From Bordetella genomosp. 8 (lineage in GTDB: Bacteria > Pseudomonadota > Gammaproteobacteria > Burkholderiales > Burkholderiaceae_B), in NCBI RefSeq assembly GCF_002119685.1, contig NZ_CP021108.1:682001-746000 (forward strand): a DNA stretch of 64,000 bases, given 5' to 3'. Numbering within the stretch: the first letter of the stretch is position 1; each line of letters opens with the position of its first letter. The notes beneath the pieces were generated by a model, which was not told the origin of the DNA, did not search any database, and saw only the letters and a program-made list of their open reading frames with translations. Of this stretch, positions 27,676 through 36,424 are shown piece by piece. The position numbers and the translations under genes are program-made.

Positions 27676-28502
27676 GCGTGTGCCTGTGGAGACGTAGCGA
27701 AGAAGAAATCCATCACGGCGTCGACCTGCCCTTCGAGCATGGCGGGGCCTTCGTGCGTGATGCAGCCCAGCCGTGCGGCGGCTTCCAGCAGAGGGGTACG
27801 GACCGGCTTCAGGATGATGTCGGCAACCACGGTATTCGCGTCCAGGCCCGAGATGTCGAGCGGCAGCGGGTCGTCCGGCTTCATGCCGACGGAAGTGCAG
27901 TTGACGATGACATCGAAGCCCGCGGCCACCGGTTCGCTGGATCCGACAGGAACGCCGGGCGAATGCGCGCCGACCGACCTGACCAGTGCGTCGCGGCGCG
28001 TGGCGTCGATATCGTAAACGCCTATGCTTGCCGCGCGCTGGTCGGCGATGGCATTGACCACCGCGCAGCCGGCGCCACCGGCGCCGATCACCAGGACCTT
28101 CCTGCCGGCCAGTTCGATGCCGCGCGCGGCCAGGCCGCGCACGAAGCCCTCGCCGTCGAAGTTGTCGCCCAGCAGCCGGCCGTCCGGCAGCTTGCGTATC
28201 GCATTGACGGCGCCCAGGCGTGCGGCGTTGCCGCCGAGGCTATCGACCATGGCCGCTGCCTGGATCTTGTGCGGCACCGTCACGATCAGGCCATCGAAAT
28301 TCTTCATCGCGCGGAAGGTCGCGATCATGCCGCCCAGATCGGCGGGCGCGACGTGCATCGCCACCAGGACGGCGTCGATGCCGCGCGCCTGGAACTCGGC
28401 GTTGAACAGCCGCGGCGATCCGACCTGCGCGATCGGATCGCCGATGATGGCATAGAGCCGCGTCGTGCCGGACAAGCCCGGCGTCGCTCGCGCCGTTTTC
28501 AC
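27672..28502 (-). CDS. shikimate/quinate dehydrogenase-like protein
   Basis: The 276-residue protein has the AroE plan: an N-terminal substrate domain (GDPIAQVGSPRLFN, FDGLIVTVPHK, GAVNAIRK, DNFDGEGFVRGL) and a Rossmann domain (VLVIGAGGAGCAVVNAIADQRA) ending DIILKPVRTPLLEAAARLGCITHEG. Several positions are altered relative to biosynthetic AroE: the N-terminal SxS becomes QVGSP and GDNTDG becomes GDNFDG. It is therefore more likely a catabolic dehydrogenase on a related cyclic polyol. The start is a GTG overlapping the CoA-transferase stop by 4 bp. Confidence 0.82.
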   Translation of the reverse strand: MKTARATPGLSGTTRLYAIIGDPIAQVGSPRLFNAEFQARGIDAVLVAMHVAPADLGGMIATFRAMKNFDGLIVTVPHKIQAAAMVDSLGGNAARLGAVNAIRKLPDGRLLGDNFDGEGFVRGLAARGIELAGRKVLVIGAGGAGCAVVNAIADQRAASIGVYDIDATRRDALVRSVGAHSPGVPVGSSEPVAAGFDVIVNCTSVGMKPDDPLPLDISGLDANTVVADIILKPVRTPLLEAAARLGCITHEGPAMLEGQVDAVMDFFFATSPQAHA

Positions 28503-30103
28503 GCACGCGCTCCGGCCAGCGCGGCGACGCGCGGGTGGTGGCGCGGGCCTTGCGGAAGCATCTCGCCGGCGATATCCATGGGAGCTGCGCGAAACAGGCG
28601 TTCGTCCATGGTGTGCAGGTTCGTGGCGATGCGGGGCCGGAAGGCCATCTGGTCCAGGATGTCGCGTTGCAGGTCGATGCCCGGTGCGATCTCGACCAGT
28701 TCCAGGCCATCGGCGGTGTTGTGGAAGACCGCTCGCTCTGTCACCAGGACCATGACCTGGCCGCGTTGCAGTCCATAGGGACCGCTGTAGCTGGTCTGCT
28801 CCAGCTCGTTCACGAACTTCGAGTGCTTGCCCTCGTTCAGGATTTTCAGCGTCCCGTCGCCCGTCTGTATCTTCAGGCCACCCGCGGTGAACGTGCCGCC
28901 GAAGACCATCTTCTTGGCGTTCTGGCTGATGTTCACGAAACCGCCGATGCCGACCACGCGACCCGCGAAACGGCTGATGTTCACGCTGCCGCGCGCGTCC
29001 ACTTCGACCGCCGAAAGGAAGGCGATGTCCAGGCCGCCGCCATCGTAGAAGTCGAACTGATAGGGCTGGTCGATCATCGCCCAGTAGTTGCGGGCCGCGC
29101 CCGCATCCAGGCCGTTGGCCGGCGCGCCGCCGGTCAGGCCTTGTTCGTTCGTGAGGATGATGCGATCCAGGAGCTTTTCTTCCGCGGCGACGATGCCGAT
29201 GCCGGTGCAGATGCCGGAGCCGACGTTGCACACCGCGCCGTCGCGCAATTCCAGCGCACAGCGGCGCGCGACGATCTTGCGTTCGTCCAGCGGCAGTTGG
29301 GGAAAGGAACCCAGCGGGATGCGCATCTGTCCGGCGAATGCGGGATCGTGGTCCGTCTGGTAGGTCTGCCACTGCTTGGGCTCGACCACGACGGCGTCGA
29401 CCAGCATGCCAGGTATTTTGACGGTCTTGCCGGGCAGCGCGCCGCGTTGGGCAAGGCGCTTGACCTGCACGATGACCACGCCGCCGCAGCGTCGAGTGGC
29501 CTGCGCCATGGACAGCATCTCGCCGAAGATGGCCTCATCTTCCATCGAGATATTGCCGTCCTCGTCCGCGGTGGTCCCGCGCAGGAACGCGACGTCGATG
29601 TGGAAGGGCTTGTAGAACAGCCACTCCTGGCCTCGGAATTCCACCAGCTCGACGAGATCTTCCTGGCACTTCGCGCTCTGCTTGCCGCCGCTGATGCGGG
29701 GATCCACGAATGTGTGCAGGCCGACATGCGTCATCAGTCCGGGCCGGCCGCCGGCGATCTCGCGCATCAGTTGCGACAAGGCGCCCTGGGGCAGGGTGTA
29801 GGCCTCGATCTCGTCACGCGCGGCCATGGCGGCGACGGACGGGGCATCGACCACGGTTCCGCAGACGATGCGCTTGAGCAGGCCGGGATGGCCGAAATGC
29901 GCGACGCCGCGCTGGTCGCGGTCGCCCAGGCCCACCGGGTGCAGCGACGTGATGCCGCGCGGCTGGGCGCTGGCGAGAAAGCGACGCTCCACGGCTTCTA
30001 TCAGCGACTCGGGGATCGCGTGGCCGGAACCGGAACCGCCGATGAGTATGGTGTCGCCGTCATGGACGAGCTGTGCGGCCTGGTCGGCGCTTATGACTTG
30101 CAT
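28499..30103 (-). CDS. YdiF/propionate-type CoA-transferase
   Basis: The 534-residue protein has both halves of family I CoA-transferases in one chain. The glycine-rich CoA site is ILIGGSGSGHAIPESLIEAVERRFL near the start and the probable catalytic Glu is in ILTNEQGLTGGAPANG in the second half (about residue 320). It transfers CoA between acetate/propionate-type acyl groups or a 3-keto acid. The ATG at 30103 is preceded by GGAG; ATGs further upstream have poorer sites. It is the first gene of the four-gene operon that continues with the dehydrogenase, DUF993 protein and isomerase, and a TetR-type palindrome lies just upstream. Confidence 0.9.
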   Translation of the reverse strand: MQVISADQAAQLVHDGDTILIGGSGSGHAIPESLIEAVERRFLASAQPRGITSLHPVGLGDRDQRGVAHFGHPGLLKRIVCGTVVDAPSVAAMAARDEIEAYTLPQGALSQLMREIAGGRPGLMTHVGLHTFVDPRISGGKQSAKCQEDLVELVEFRGQEWLFYKPFHIDVAFLRGTTADEDGNISMEDEAIFGEMLSMAQATRRCGGVVIVQVKRLAQRGALPGKTVKIPGMLVDAVVVEPKQWQTYQTDHDPAFAGQMRIPLGSFPQLPLDERKIVARRCALELRDGAVCNVGSGICTGIGIVAAEEKLLDRIILTNEQGLTGGAPANGLDAGAARNYWAMIDQPYQFDFYDGGGLDIAFLSAVEVDARGSVNISRFAGRVVGIGGFVNISQNAKKMVFGGTFTAGGLKIQTGDGTLKILNEGKHSKFVNELEQTSYSGPYGLQRGQVMVLVTERAVFHNTADGLELVEIAPGIDLQRDILDQMAFRPRIATNLHTMDERLFRAAPMDIAGEMLPQGPRHHPRVAALAGARA

Positions 30104-30147
30104 GGTCTCCATCCTGCTTGGAATCTGTGGAGGCAAGCGTACTGCCA

Positions 30148-30169
30148 ACTTACTGATACGTCAATAAGT
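30148..30169 (-). promoter_or_regulatory. TetR-type palindrome before the CoA-transferase operon
   Basis: Imperfect 22-bp palindrome with arms ACTTAcTGA and TCAaTAAGT. It lies 45-66 bp upstream of the CoA-transferase start and overlaps a TTGACG/TTGACT -35-like element on the minus strand. Its half-site resembles the ATAAGTAAGT repeats at 31497-31520 and 32654-32701, so the same regulator probably binds all of them. Confidence 0.65.
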
Positions 30170-30234
30170 CAAAGAGGCGCGGAGAAGGTGCTGGAAGGAA
30201 GAGGCGCACGGCAGCCCGGCGGGCTTCGTGCGTG

Positions 30235-30924
30235 TCAGGCGCGTGTGGTTTTCGCGGCCGCCTTCTTCCTGGCGGCGGGCTGCTTGCCCGCATAGGCGGA
30301 CAACATGACGCGGGAGAATGCGTCGAAGAACAATTCCAGCCGGTCAAAGCCGCCGGTGCCCTGCGTGAACACCGAGGAACTGTTGACGATGTTGATCAGC
30401 AGGAATGCGAGGTCATCGCGTGGCGTGTCGGCCCGCAGTTCCCCGCTGTCCGATGCCTGCTGGACCGCGGCCTGGATGGCTTCGTGTATGGAGTCGGTGA
30501 AGCGCTCCAGGTCGGCGCGGCCAGCGTCGCTGAGGACTTCGCTTTCCAGGCGCAGGCGCCCGATCAGGCTCCACGATTTCCCGCCATGGCCGGTGCGATT
30601 GAAGCGCTTGTAGCGGGAGTGGTTGTACTCCACGACCCGGCGCAGCTTTTCCGGCAGTGTCAGGTTTTCGTCCAGCCAGATTTCGCGATGGCGGCCGATC
30701 GCGGAGTCCACGTATTCCTTGACGAGTTCATCCACCAGGCTCTGCTTGTTGCCGAAGTGATAGTGGATGTTCGTCGTGGTGATATCGAGCTTGGTCGCGA
30801 TGTCGCGAAAGCTCATCCCGTTATAGCCGTTCGTAATGAGCAGCGCGGTGGCGACCTCCTTGATGCGGTCGCGCATCAATGGCTGCCCGGCTGCCGGTCC
30901 GCTCACGGTCTTTTTTCTCGGCAC
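30235..30924 (-). CDS. TetR-family transcriptional regulator
   Basis: The 229-residue protein has an N-terminal TetR helix-turn-helix (residues 18-64, RIKEVATALLITNGYNGMSFRDIATKLDITTTNIHYHFGNK) and an all-helical ligand domain. The C-terminus ends in a basic Ala/Lys tail (KQPAARKKAAAKTTRA). It lies between the CoA-transferase operon and the MaoC gene, all on the minus strand. The related palindromes in front of the three neighbouring units make it the likely local repressor, perhaps released by an acyl-CoA or sugar-derived ligand. Confidence 0.93.
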   Translation of the reverse strand: MPRKKTVSGPAAGQPLMRDRIKEVATALLITNGYNGMSFRDIATKLDITTTNIHYHFGNKQSLVDELVKEYVDSAIGRHREIWLDENLTLPEKLRRVVEYNHSRYKRFNRTGHGGKSWSLIGRLRLESEVLSDAGRADLERFTDSIHEAIQAAVQQASDSGELRADTPRDDLAFLLINIVNSSSVFTQGTGGFDRLELFFDAFSRVMLSAYAGKQPAARKKAAAKTTRA

Positions 30925-30978
30925 TGTAGGCCTCTGGCGGAAAAACGTGGTTGTGATGAGCCGATATGCTACAGCAAC

Positions 30979-31467
30979 TCAAGCGGATTCCATCATCAGC
31001 TGCGTTTCCCCTTCCTGCACGACCTCGTCCCGCTGGTTGAATACCTTCATCTCCAGCGTCACGATGCCTCGGCCAGGCTTGCGGGTGGGACGCTTGGCCT
31101 TGACGGCAAGCCGTGCATGGATACGGTCGCCGATCAGCAAGGGGGCGCGGAACGACCAGTTCCAGTTCAGCGTCGCGATGCCCTTGAGCCGGACCTTGCT
31201 GCGCGTCTTGAGGCCATCCGCCAGGGCCAGGCCCAATAGTCCATGGGCGATGCGTCCGCCGAAACCGGCTTCACGGGCGAACTCGTCGTCCATGTGGACG
31301 TCGAACAGGTCGCCCGAGATGCCGGCGAAGCCGACGACGTGCGTTTCCGTTATGGTGATGCCGGCGGTGCGATAGTGGTCACCGGGCTCCAGTGCGTCGT
31401 AGCCGTATTCGCCGGCGTCCAGCTCTCTGCCGGCCGGCTGGGAAGGTGCAACTTCGTCTTGGGGCAT
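30979..31467 (-). CDS. MaoC-like hot-dog dehydratase
   Basis: The 162-residue protein is a single hot-dog domain of the MaoC type. The hydratase motif is seen as FAGISGDLFDVHMDDEFAREAGFGGRIAHGLLGLAL, with Asp and His at the catalytic positions, so it probably hydrates an enoyl-CoA or dehydrates a 3-hydroxyacyl-CoA. Divergent from the sugar-type ABC importer at 31578; the shared 110-bp region contains a strong palindrome. Together with the CoA-transferase this suggests a CoA-thioester branch of the pathway. Confidence 0.88.
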   Translation of the reverse strand: MPQDEVAPSQPAGRELDAGEYGYDALEPGDHYRTAGITITETHVVGFAGISGDLFDVHMDDEFAREAGFGGRIAHGLLGLALADGLKTRSKVRLKGIATLNWNWSFRAPLLIGDRIHARLAVKAKRPTRKPGRGIVTLEMKVFNQRDEVVQEGETQLMMESA

Positions 31468-31496
31468 TGCGATTTCTCCTCGTCTCGATCTTATAA

Positions 31497-31520
31497 TACA
31501 TATTTATCGATAAGTAAGTA
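31497..31520. promoter_or_regulatory. TetR-type palindrome in the divergent MaoC/ABC region
   Basis: A 24-bp imperfect palindrome centred on TTATCGATAA (31504-31513), with outer arms TACATA and TAAGTA-type repeats. Bases 31507-31519, TCGATAAGTAAGT, recur identically at 32689-32701. It is suited to control both the MaoC gene and the ABC ATPase gene. Confidence 0.72.
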
Positions 31521-31577
31521 TACTGCCCCATGTAGCGGACGGGGCAAGTACAAAAAACCGTGGAACGGAGGTAGGCA

Positions 31578-32639
31578 ATGGCGTCGGTAAACATCGTCGA
31601 TGTGCGCAAGAGCTTCGGCGAGGCACATATCCTGCGCGGGGTATCCATCGACATCGAAGACGGTGAGTTCGTCATCCTGGTCGGGCCTTCCGGCTGCGGC
31701 AAGTCCACGCTGTTGCGCACCTTGGCGGGACTGGAGAAGGCCACTGGCGGGGATATCCGCATCGACGGCAAGCCGGTCAACGACCTGCCGCCGCAGGACC
31801 GCGACATCGCCATGGTCTTCCAGAACTACGCCCTCTATCCGCACATGACCGTCGCGGAGAACATGGGGTTTTCGCTGAAGATGCGGCGCGCGCCCAAGAC
31901 GCAGACGGACGAGGCCGTGCAGCGCGCGGCGCGGATCCTGGGCCTGGAGAAGCTGCTGGATCGTTATCCCAGGCAGTTGTCCGGCGGCCAGCGGCAGCGC
32001 GTGGCGATGGGGCGCGCGCTGGTGCGCAACCCCAGGGTCTTCCTGTTCGACGAACCGCTGTCTAACCTGGACGCGAAGCTGCGCGTGGCGATGCGAGCGG
32101 AGATCAAGGAACTGCATCAGCGGCTGAAGACCACGACCGTCTACGTCACCCATGACCAGATCGAAGCCATGACCATGGCCAGCAAGATCGTGGTCATGAA
32201 GGATGGCCTGATCGAACAGACGGGCGCGCCTCTGCAGCTGTACGACGAGCCTGCCAACATCTTCGTGGCGGGTTTCATCGGCTCGCCATCCATGAACTTT
32301 CTGCCGGGCGTGGCGCGCGGCGGCGCGTTCGCCGCCGATTGCGGGCTGACCTTGCCATTGGGCGACCGGCGGCTGGAGGAGGGCAGGCGTGCGGTGTATG
32401 GCGTTCGGCCTGAGCACTTCACCGTTTCGGACCAGGGCGTGCCGGTCGACGTCGTGGTCGTCGAGCCCACGGGATTGGAAACCCAGATCATGACGCACTG
32501 CGGCAAACAGGAGATCGTCTGCCTGTTCCGCGATCGCCTGCTGCCGGAGCCCGGCAGTCAGCTGCGTATCCTGCCCGACGTGAGCAGGATCCACCTGTTC
32601 GACGAAGAGAGCGGCCGCAGGCTTACGGATTCTCGCTGA
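31578..32639 (+). CDS. sugar-type ABC transporter ATPase, MalK/UgpC-like
   Basis: The 353-residue protein has Walker A GPSGCGKST, signature [16 protein letters not shown], Walker B VFLFDEPLSNLD and THDQIEAMTMAS, followed by a C-terminal regulatory TOBE domain (from about residue 240). This is the MalK/UgpC/MsmX group that powers sugar importers. GGAGG precedes the ATG. It is separated by 135 bp from the binding-protein gene, which has its own promoter and operators. Confidence 0.95.
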   Translation: MASVNIVDVRKSFGEAHILRGVSIDIEDGEFVILVGPSGCGKSTLLRTLAGLEKATGGDIRIDGKPVNDLPPQDRDIAMVFQNYALYPHMTVAENMGFSLKMRRAPKTQTDEAVQRAARILGLEKLLDRYPRQLSGGQRQRVAMGRALVRNPRVFLFDEPLSNLDAKLRVAMRAEIKELHQRLKTTTVYVTHDQIEAMTMASKIVVMKDGLIEQTGAPLQLYDEPANIFVAGFIGSPSMNFLPGVARGGAFAADCGLTLPLGDRRLEEGRRAVYGVRPEHFTVSDQGVPVDVVVVEPTGLETQIMTHCGKQEIVCLFRDRLLPEPGSQLRILPDVSRIHLFDEESGRRLTDSR

Positions 32640-32653
32640 ACGACTCGAATAAA

Positions 32654-32708
32654 TTACTTAGTAGTAAGTAAGTTTCGGTATTGACTTTTCGATAAGTAAG
32701 TTTATTCT
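32654..32708 (+). promoter_or_regulatory. promoter with two TetR-type palindromes before the sugar-binding-protein gene
   Basis: TTACTTA and TAAGTAA form a perfect dyad around GTAG at 32654-32671. A second site, ACTTTTCGATAAGTAAGT, covers 32684-32701. A sigma70-like promoter fits over it: TTGACT at 32681-32686, 16-bp spacer, TATTCT at 32703-32708. The second operator fills the spacer, the classic geometry for repression. Confidence 0.72.
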
Positions 32709-32774
32709 TCGCTCATGCACGACCGGCTGGCGTGGGCGTCAGCACAAACAATACTTCCCAGCGAGGAGACAAGA

Positions 32775-34025
32775 ATGTTCAAGCATGGTCTATCCATCCG
32801 TGCGTGGCTGGCGGGAGCGGCGCTCGCTTCGTCGGCGATGCTGTGCGCCGTCCAGGCGCATGCGCAGCAGACGCTGACCATCAACACGGACCGCAGCGGA
32901 ACCGGCCAGAAGGCCGCCTTCAACAAGATCGTCGCGGATTTCGAGACAGCAAACCCCGGCGTCAAGGTCAACGTGAACTACAGCGATGTCGAGTCCTACA
33001 AGACGTCGATCCGCAATTTCCTGGTGACGAGTCCGCCGGACCTCGCCTTCTGGTTCACCGGGGCACGCATGCGCGCCTTCACCAAGCGCAATCTGTTCGC
33101 CGACCTGACGGGCTTTTTTGTCGAGAACAAGCTGAACGAGCCGATGAAGCCGTTCCTTGCCGCGGTCACCGACAACGGCAAGCAGTACATGATGCCGACC
33201 AATCTGACGACCTGGGGTTTCTTCTACAACAAGAAGGTGTTCGAGAGCGCCGGCATCGCGCCGCCCAAGACGTGGGACGAGTTGATGGCGGCGGCGGCCA
33301 AGTTGAAGGCAGCCGGGGTGACGCCTTTCACCATCGGCACCCGCGACCTCTGGGCCAACGACCTGTGGTTCGACTACCTGGACCTGCGCGTGAATGGCCT
33401 GGATTTCCACATGCGTCTGATGGACGGCAAGGAAAAGTACACCGACCCGCGGGTGAAGAAGGTCTTCTCCATGTGGGGCGACGCGGTCAAGAAGGGCTAT
33501 TTCCAGGAGAACGCCAGTTCATACGGCTGGCAGGAAGCCATCCCCTTCCTGGCGCAGGGCAAGGCGGCCATGTATCTGCTGGGACCCTATGTTCTGACCT
33601 CGCTGCCCAAGGACGTGCACGGGAATATCGGCTTCTTCAAGTTCCCCGTCGTGGACCCGTCGGTGCCGAACTTCGAGGAACTGTCCGTCAATGGCGTCGG
33701 GATCCCCGAAGGCGCGAAGAACAAGGAATTGGCGAAGCGCTTCCTCGCTTTCCTGGCCAAGCCCGACAACATGCTGGCGTTCGCCAGGGCCGGCGCGGTC
33801 ATTCCGGCGCGCACCGATGTGACGATCACGGACGATCCGTTCGCCCAGTCGCAGATCGAGCTGGTGAAGCAGGCCAAGGGTTCGTCGCAGTTCTACGATC
33901 GCGACACGGATCCGGAAATGGCGCAGATCGGTATGCGCGGATTCCAGGAATTCCTGGCGAATCCGGACCGCGAGACGGCCATCCTGGACCGCCTGGAAAA
34001 GGCCCGCGAGCGCATTTTCAAGTGA
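32775..34025 (+). CDS. sugar-type ABC transporter substrate-binding protein
   Basis: The 416-residue protein belongs to the family 1 (MalE/UgpB-like) binding proteins. A signal peptide ends near VQAHAQQ (about residue 29). The mature sequence has TLTINTDRSGTGQKAAFNKIVADFETANPGVKV and the typical WGFFYNKKVFESAGIAPPKTWDELMAA block. GAGGAGA lies before the ATG at 32775, which I prefer to an upstream ATG at 32715. The ligand is presumably a sugar, polyol or glycoside, as suggested by the neighbouring enzymes. Confidence 0.93.
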   Translation: MFKHGLSIRAWLAGAALASSAMLCAVQAHAQQTLTINTDRSGTGQKAAFNKIVADFETANPGVKVNVNYSDVESYKTSIRNFLVTSPPDLAFWFTGARMRAFTKRNLFADLTGFFVENKLNEPMKPFLAAVTDNGKQYMMPTNLTTWGFFYNKKVFESAGIAPPKTWDELMAAAAKLKAAGVTPFTIGTRDLWANDLWFDYLDLRVNGLDFHMRLMDGKEKYTDPRVKKVFSMWGDAVKKGYFQENASSYGWQEAIPFLAQGKAAMYLLGPYVLTSLPKDVHGNIGFFKFPVVDPSVPNFEELSVNGVGIPEGAKNKELAKRFLAFLAKPDNMLAFARAGAVIPARTDVTITDDPFAQSQIELVKQAKGSSQFYDRDTDPEMAQIGMRGFQEFLANPDRETAILDRLEKARERIFK

Positions 34026-34048
34026 TGGCCGCTTTGTAAGCATGCAGC

Positions 34049-34072
34049 GCAACCCGCCCCCGCGCGGGTTGC
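34049..34072 (+). other. mRNA stem-loop between binding-protein and permease genes
   Basis: GCAACCCGC and GCGGGTTGC form a perfect 9-bp stem with a 6-base loop in the 60-bp gap, with no T run after it. Such hairpins commonly protect binding-protein mRNA from 3' decay and lower expression of the downstream membrane genes. Confidence 0.6.
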
Positions 34073-34085
34073 CACAGGGATTGCA

Positions 34086-34973
34086 ATGAAAGAGTTCTGG
34101 GGCCGCAACCAGGCCTGGATAACGCCGCTACTGCTGCTGGTACTGCCCGCGGGCCTGTTCCTGCTGGTCATCGTGTCTTCCATCGTGCAGAGCATCTGGC
34201 TGAGCCTGTTCGACTGGGACGGTACTGGGCCGAAGACCTGGGTGGGGCTGGGCAACTATGTCGAGCTGTTCGGCGATCCGCAGTTCTGGGTGTCGTTGAA
34301 GAACAATGTCATCTGGCTGGTCCTGTTCCTGCTCGCGCCCGTCATCGGACTCGCGCTGGCGCTGTTCCTGAACCAGAAGCTGCCCGAGATGCGGTTCGTG
34401 AAGTCCATGTTCTTCATTCCGCTGGTACTGGCGCACGTGATCATCGGCGTGGTGTTCACCTGGTTCTACGACCCCACCTTCGGCCTGCTGGCGCTGGCGT
34501 TCAAGGCGCTCGGGTTGCAGCCGCTGGCGGTGCTTTCCGACGAGCATTTCGTGACGCTGGGCATCATCATCGCCGCCCTGTGGTCGCAGATCGCATTCTG
34601 CCTGGTGTTGTTCCTGGCCGGTCTTTCACAGATCGACCATGAACTGATCGCCGCGGCGAAAATGGACGGCGCGTCCGGATGGCGCCTGTTCCGCCATATC
34701 GTGCTGCCGCAACTGCATTCGGTGACCTTCGTCGCCGTCATCATCACGGTCATCATGTCTTTGCGCAACTTCGACATGATCGCGGTGATGACCCAGGGCG
34801 GTCCCTACGGCTCTTCCACCGTGCTGGCCTACCAGATGTACGACACCACGATTTTCAGTTTCCGCGCGGGCTACGGCGCGGCCATCGCGACCGTGCTGTT
34901 CCTGATCATGAGCATCTACATCGCCTTGTTCCTGCGGTACACCTTGCGCAACGAAGCCCGGGAGCAACTCTGA
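34086..34973 (+). CDS. sugar-type ABC transporter permease, first subunit
   Basis: The 295-residue protein has six membrane helices and the MalF/UgpA-type contact loop (AAAKMDGASGWRLFRHIVLPQLHSV). It starts 60 bp after the binding-protein gene and its stop codon overlaps the next ATG (TGATG). It forms the inner-membrane channel with the second permease. Confidence 0.94.
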   Translation: MKEFWGRNQAWITPLLLLVLPAGLFLLVIVSSIVQSIWLSLFDWDGTGPKTWVGLGNYVELFGDPQFWVSLKNNVIWLVLFLLAPVIGLALALFLNQKLPEMRFVKSMFFIPLVLAHVIIGVVFTWFYDPTFGLLALAFKALGLQPLAVLSDEHFVTLGIIIAALWSQIAFCLVLFLAGLSQIDHELIAAAKMDGASGWRLFRHIVLPQLHSVTFVAVIITVIMSLRNFDMIAVMTQGGPYGSSTVLAYQMYDTTIFSFRAGYGAAIATVLFLIMSIYIALFLRYTLRNEAREQL

Positions 34974-35824
34974 TGTATCCGTCGCCCATTGCCGACCGTC
35001 CACCTGGCCAGCGCCTGGCCTACCGTGTGGCGCTATACATTGCGCTGCTGGTCTGGATCCTGCCGCTGGTGGCGGTCATGATGACGGCCCTGCGTTCGCA
35101 GGGCGACCTGCTGTCGGGCAACTACTGGGGTTGGCCCAGCCAGTTTTCGCTGGTGTCGAATTACCACGAGGTCTTCGCGTCGTCCCCGATGGGCGTGTTC
35201 TTCGTGAACAGCGTGCTCGTCACCGGCATCACCGTGTTCCTGGTGCTGGTCCTGTCGACGCTGGCGGGCGTGGCCCTGGGCAAGTACCGCTTTCGCGGCA
35301 GGACCTGGTTGTTCGCCATGTTCATCGCCGGGAACTTCGTTCCATATCAGATCCTGATGATCCCCGTGCGCAACCTGGTCGTGCACCTGGGGCTGTACGA
35401 CAGCATCTGGGCATTGATTCTATTCCATACCGCCTTCCAGACGGGCTTCGCCACGCTGTTCCTGCGCAACTTCATCGCGGCGCTGCCCGAGGAATTGTTC
35501 GAGGCGGCACGCATTGAAGGTGTCAGCGAATTCCAGATCCTGCGGACCATCGTCATCCCGCTGGTGCGCCCGGCGCTGGCCGGGGTCGCCGTCCTGGTAT
35601 TCACTTTTGTCTGGAACGACTATTTCTGGGCGCTGGTGCTGGTGCAGAGCGATGCGGCCAAGCCCTTGACGCTGGGGTTGGCGGGGCTGAAAGGAGAATG
35701 GCTTACGGCCTGGAACCTGATTTCGGCCGGCGCGCTGTTCGCCGCGCTGCCGCCCGTGGCCTTGTTCTTCTTCATGCAGAAGCACTTCGTGGCGGGCCTG
35801 ACCGCGGGCGCGGTGCGGGGTTAA
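34973..35824 (+). CDS. sugar-type ABC transporter permease, second subunit
   Basis: The 283-residue protein has six membrane helices and the MalG/UgpE-type contact loop ([28 protein letters not shown]). The ATG shares bases with the stop of the first permease, indicating translational coupling. The importer is complete in this window: ATPase, binding protein and two permeases. Confidence 0.94.
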   Translation: MYPSPIADRPPGQRLAYRVALYIALLVWILPLVAVMMTALRSQGDLLSGNYWGWPSQFSLVSNYHEVFASSPMGVFFVNSVLVTGITVFLVLVLSTLAGVALGKYRFRGRTWLFAMFIAGNFVPYQILMIPVRNLVVHLGLYDSIWALILFHTAFQTGFATLFLRNFIAALPEELFEAARIEGVSEFQILRTIVIPLVRPALAGVAVLVFTFVWNDYFWALVLVQSDAAKPLTLGLAGLKGEWLTAWNLISAGALFAALPPVALFFFMQKHFVAGLTAGAVRG

Positions 35825-35839
35825 GCGGCCCTGGGGTCT

Positions 35840-35857
35840 CCCGGCGCCGATGCCGGG
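35840..35857 (+). terminator. possible terminator hairpin after the sugar ABC operon
   Basis: CCCGGC and GCCGGG pair in a perfect 6-bp stem with a 6-base loop, 16 bp after the permease stop. There is no T run, so a rho-independent mechanism is uncertain. Confidence 0.35.
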
Positions 35858-35964
35858 CGGGTCGGTCGCCATGCCGTCGCTTAGAATGCCCGGATCGACC
35901 ATTCCATGGATATCCGGTGCAAGCGATCCATCCCGACCCAGCCGACGTAGTAGGGGCTGAACCC

Positions 35965-36420
35965 ATGCACATCTGGGTCGACGCCGATGCCTGTCCCGCC
36001 GTCATCAAGGAAATCCTGTATCGCGCGGCGCAGCGGTGGCAGGTGTCCCTGACGCTCGTCGCCAACCAGATGCTGCGTACGCCGCCGTCGCCCTTGATCC
36101 GGGCCGTGCAGGTGCCGCGAGGCTTCGACGTGGCGGATGACTACATCGTGCAGCACGTCAAGGCAGGAGACCTGGTCATTACCGGCGATATCCCGCTGGC
36201 GGCCCAGGTCCTGGACAAGCACGCCCTGGTGCTCAGCCCGCGCGGCGAACGCTTCTCGGCCGGCACCATACGGGAGCGCCTGTCGATGCGCGACATGATG
36301 GAAGACCTGCGCAACGCCGGCGTCGATATCGGCGGACCCGCGGCGTTCAGCCAGGCCGATCGCCGCGCCTTCGGCAACGCGCTGGATCGCCTGATGCTCG
36401 CGGCCCGGCGGGACGCCTGA
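35965..36420 (+). CDS. YaiI/YqxD family (DUF188) protein
   Basis: The 151-residue protein starts [22 protein letters not shown], the hallmark of the YaiI/DUF188 family, a PIN-like fold with conserved Asp residues. Further family blocks are [35 protein letters not shown] and LSPRGERFS. The ATG at 35965 is chosen because conservation starts there; longer frames read over the permease gene. The biological role of the family is not known to me. It stands alone after the ABC operon. Confidence 0.92.
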   Translation: MHIWVDADACPAVIKEILYRAAQRWQVSLTLVANQMLRTPPSPLIRAVQVPRGFDVADDYIVQHVKAGDLVITGDIPLAAQVLDKHALVLSPRGERFSAGTIRERLSMRDMMEDLRNAGVDIGGPAAFSQADRRAFGNALDRLMLAARRDA

Positions 36421-36424
36421 AGGC

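Noticed and set aside
27672..28502. Biosynthetic shikimate dehydrogenase AroE
   Set aside because: Key substrate motifs are altered and the gene sits in a catabolic operon, so I call it shikimate-dehydrogenase-like only.
35840..35857. Firm rho-independent terminator after the sugar ABC operon
   Set aside because: The stem is only 6 bp and lacks a T run, so it is kept only as a low-confidence feature.
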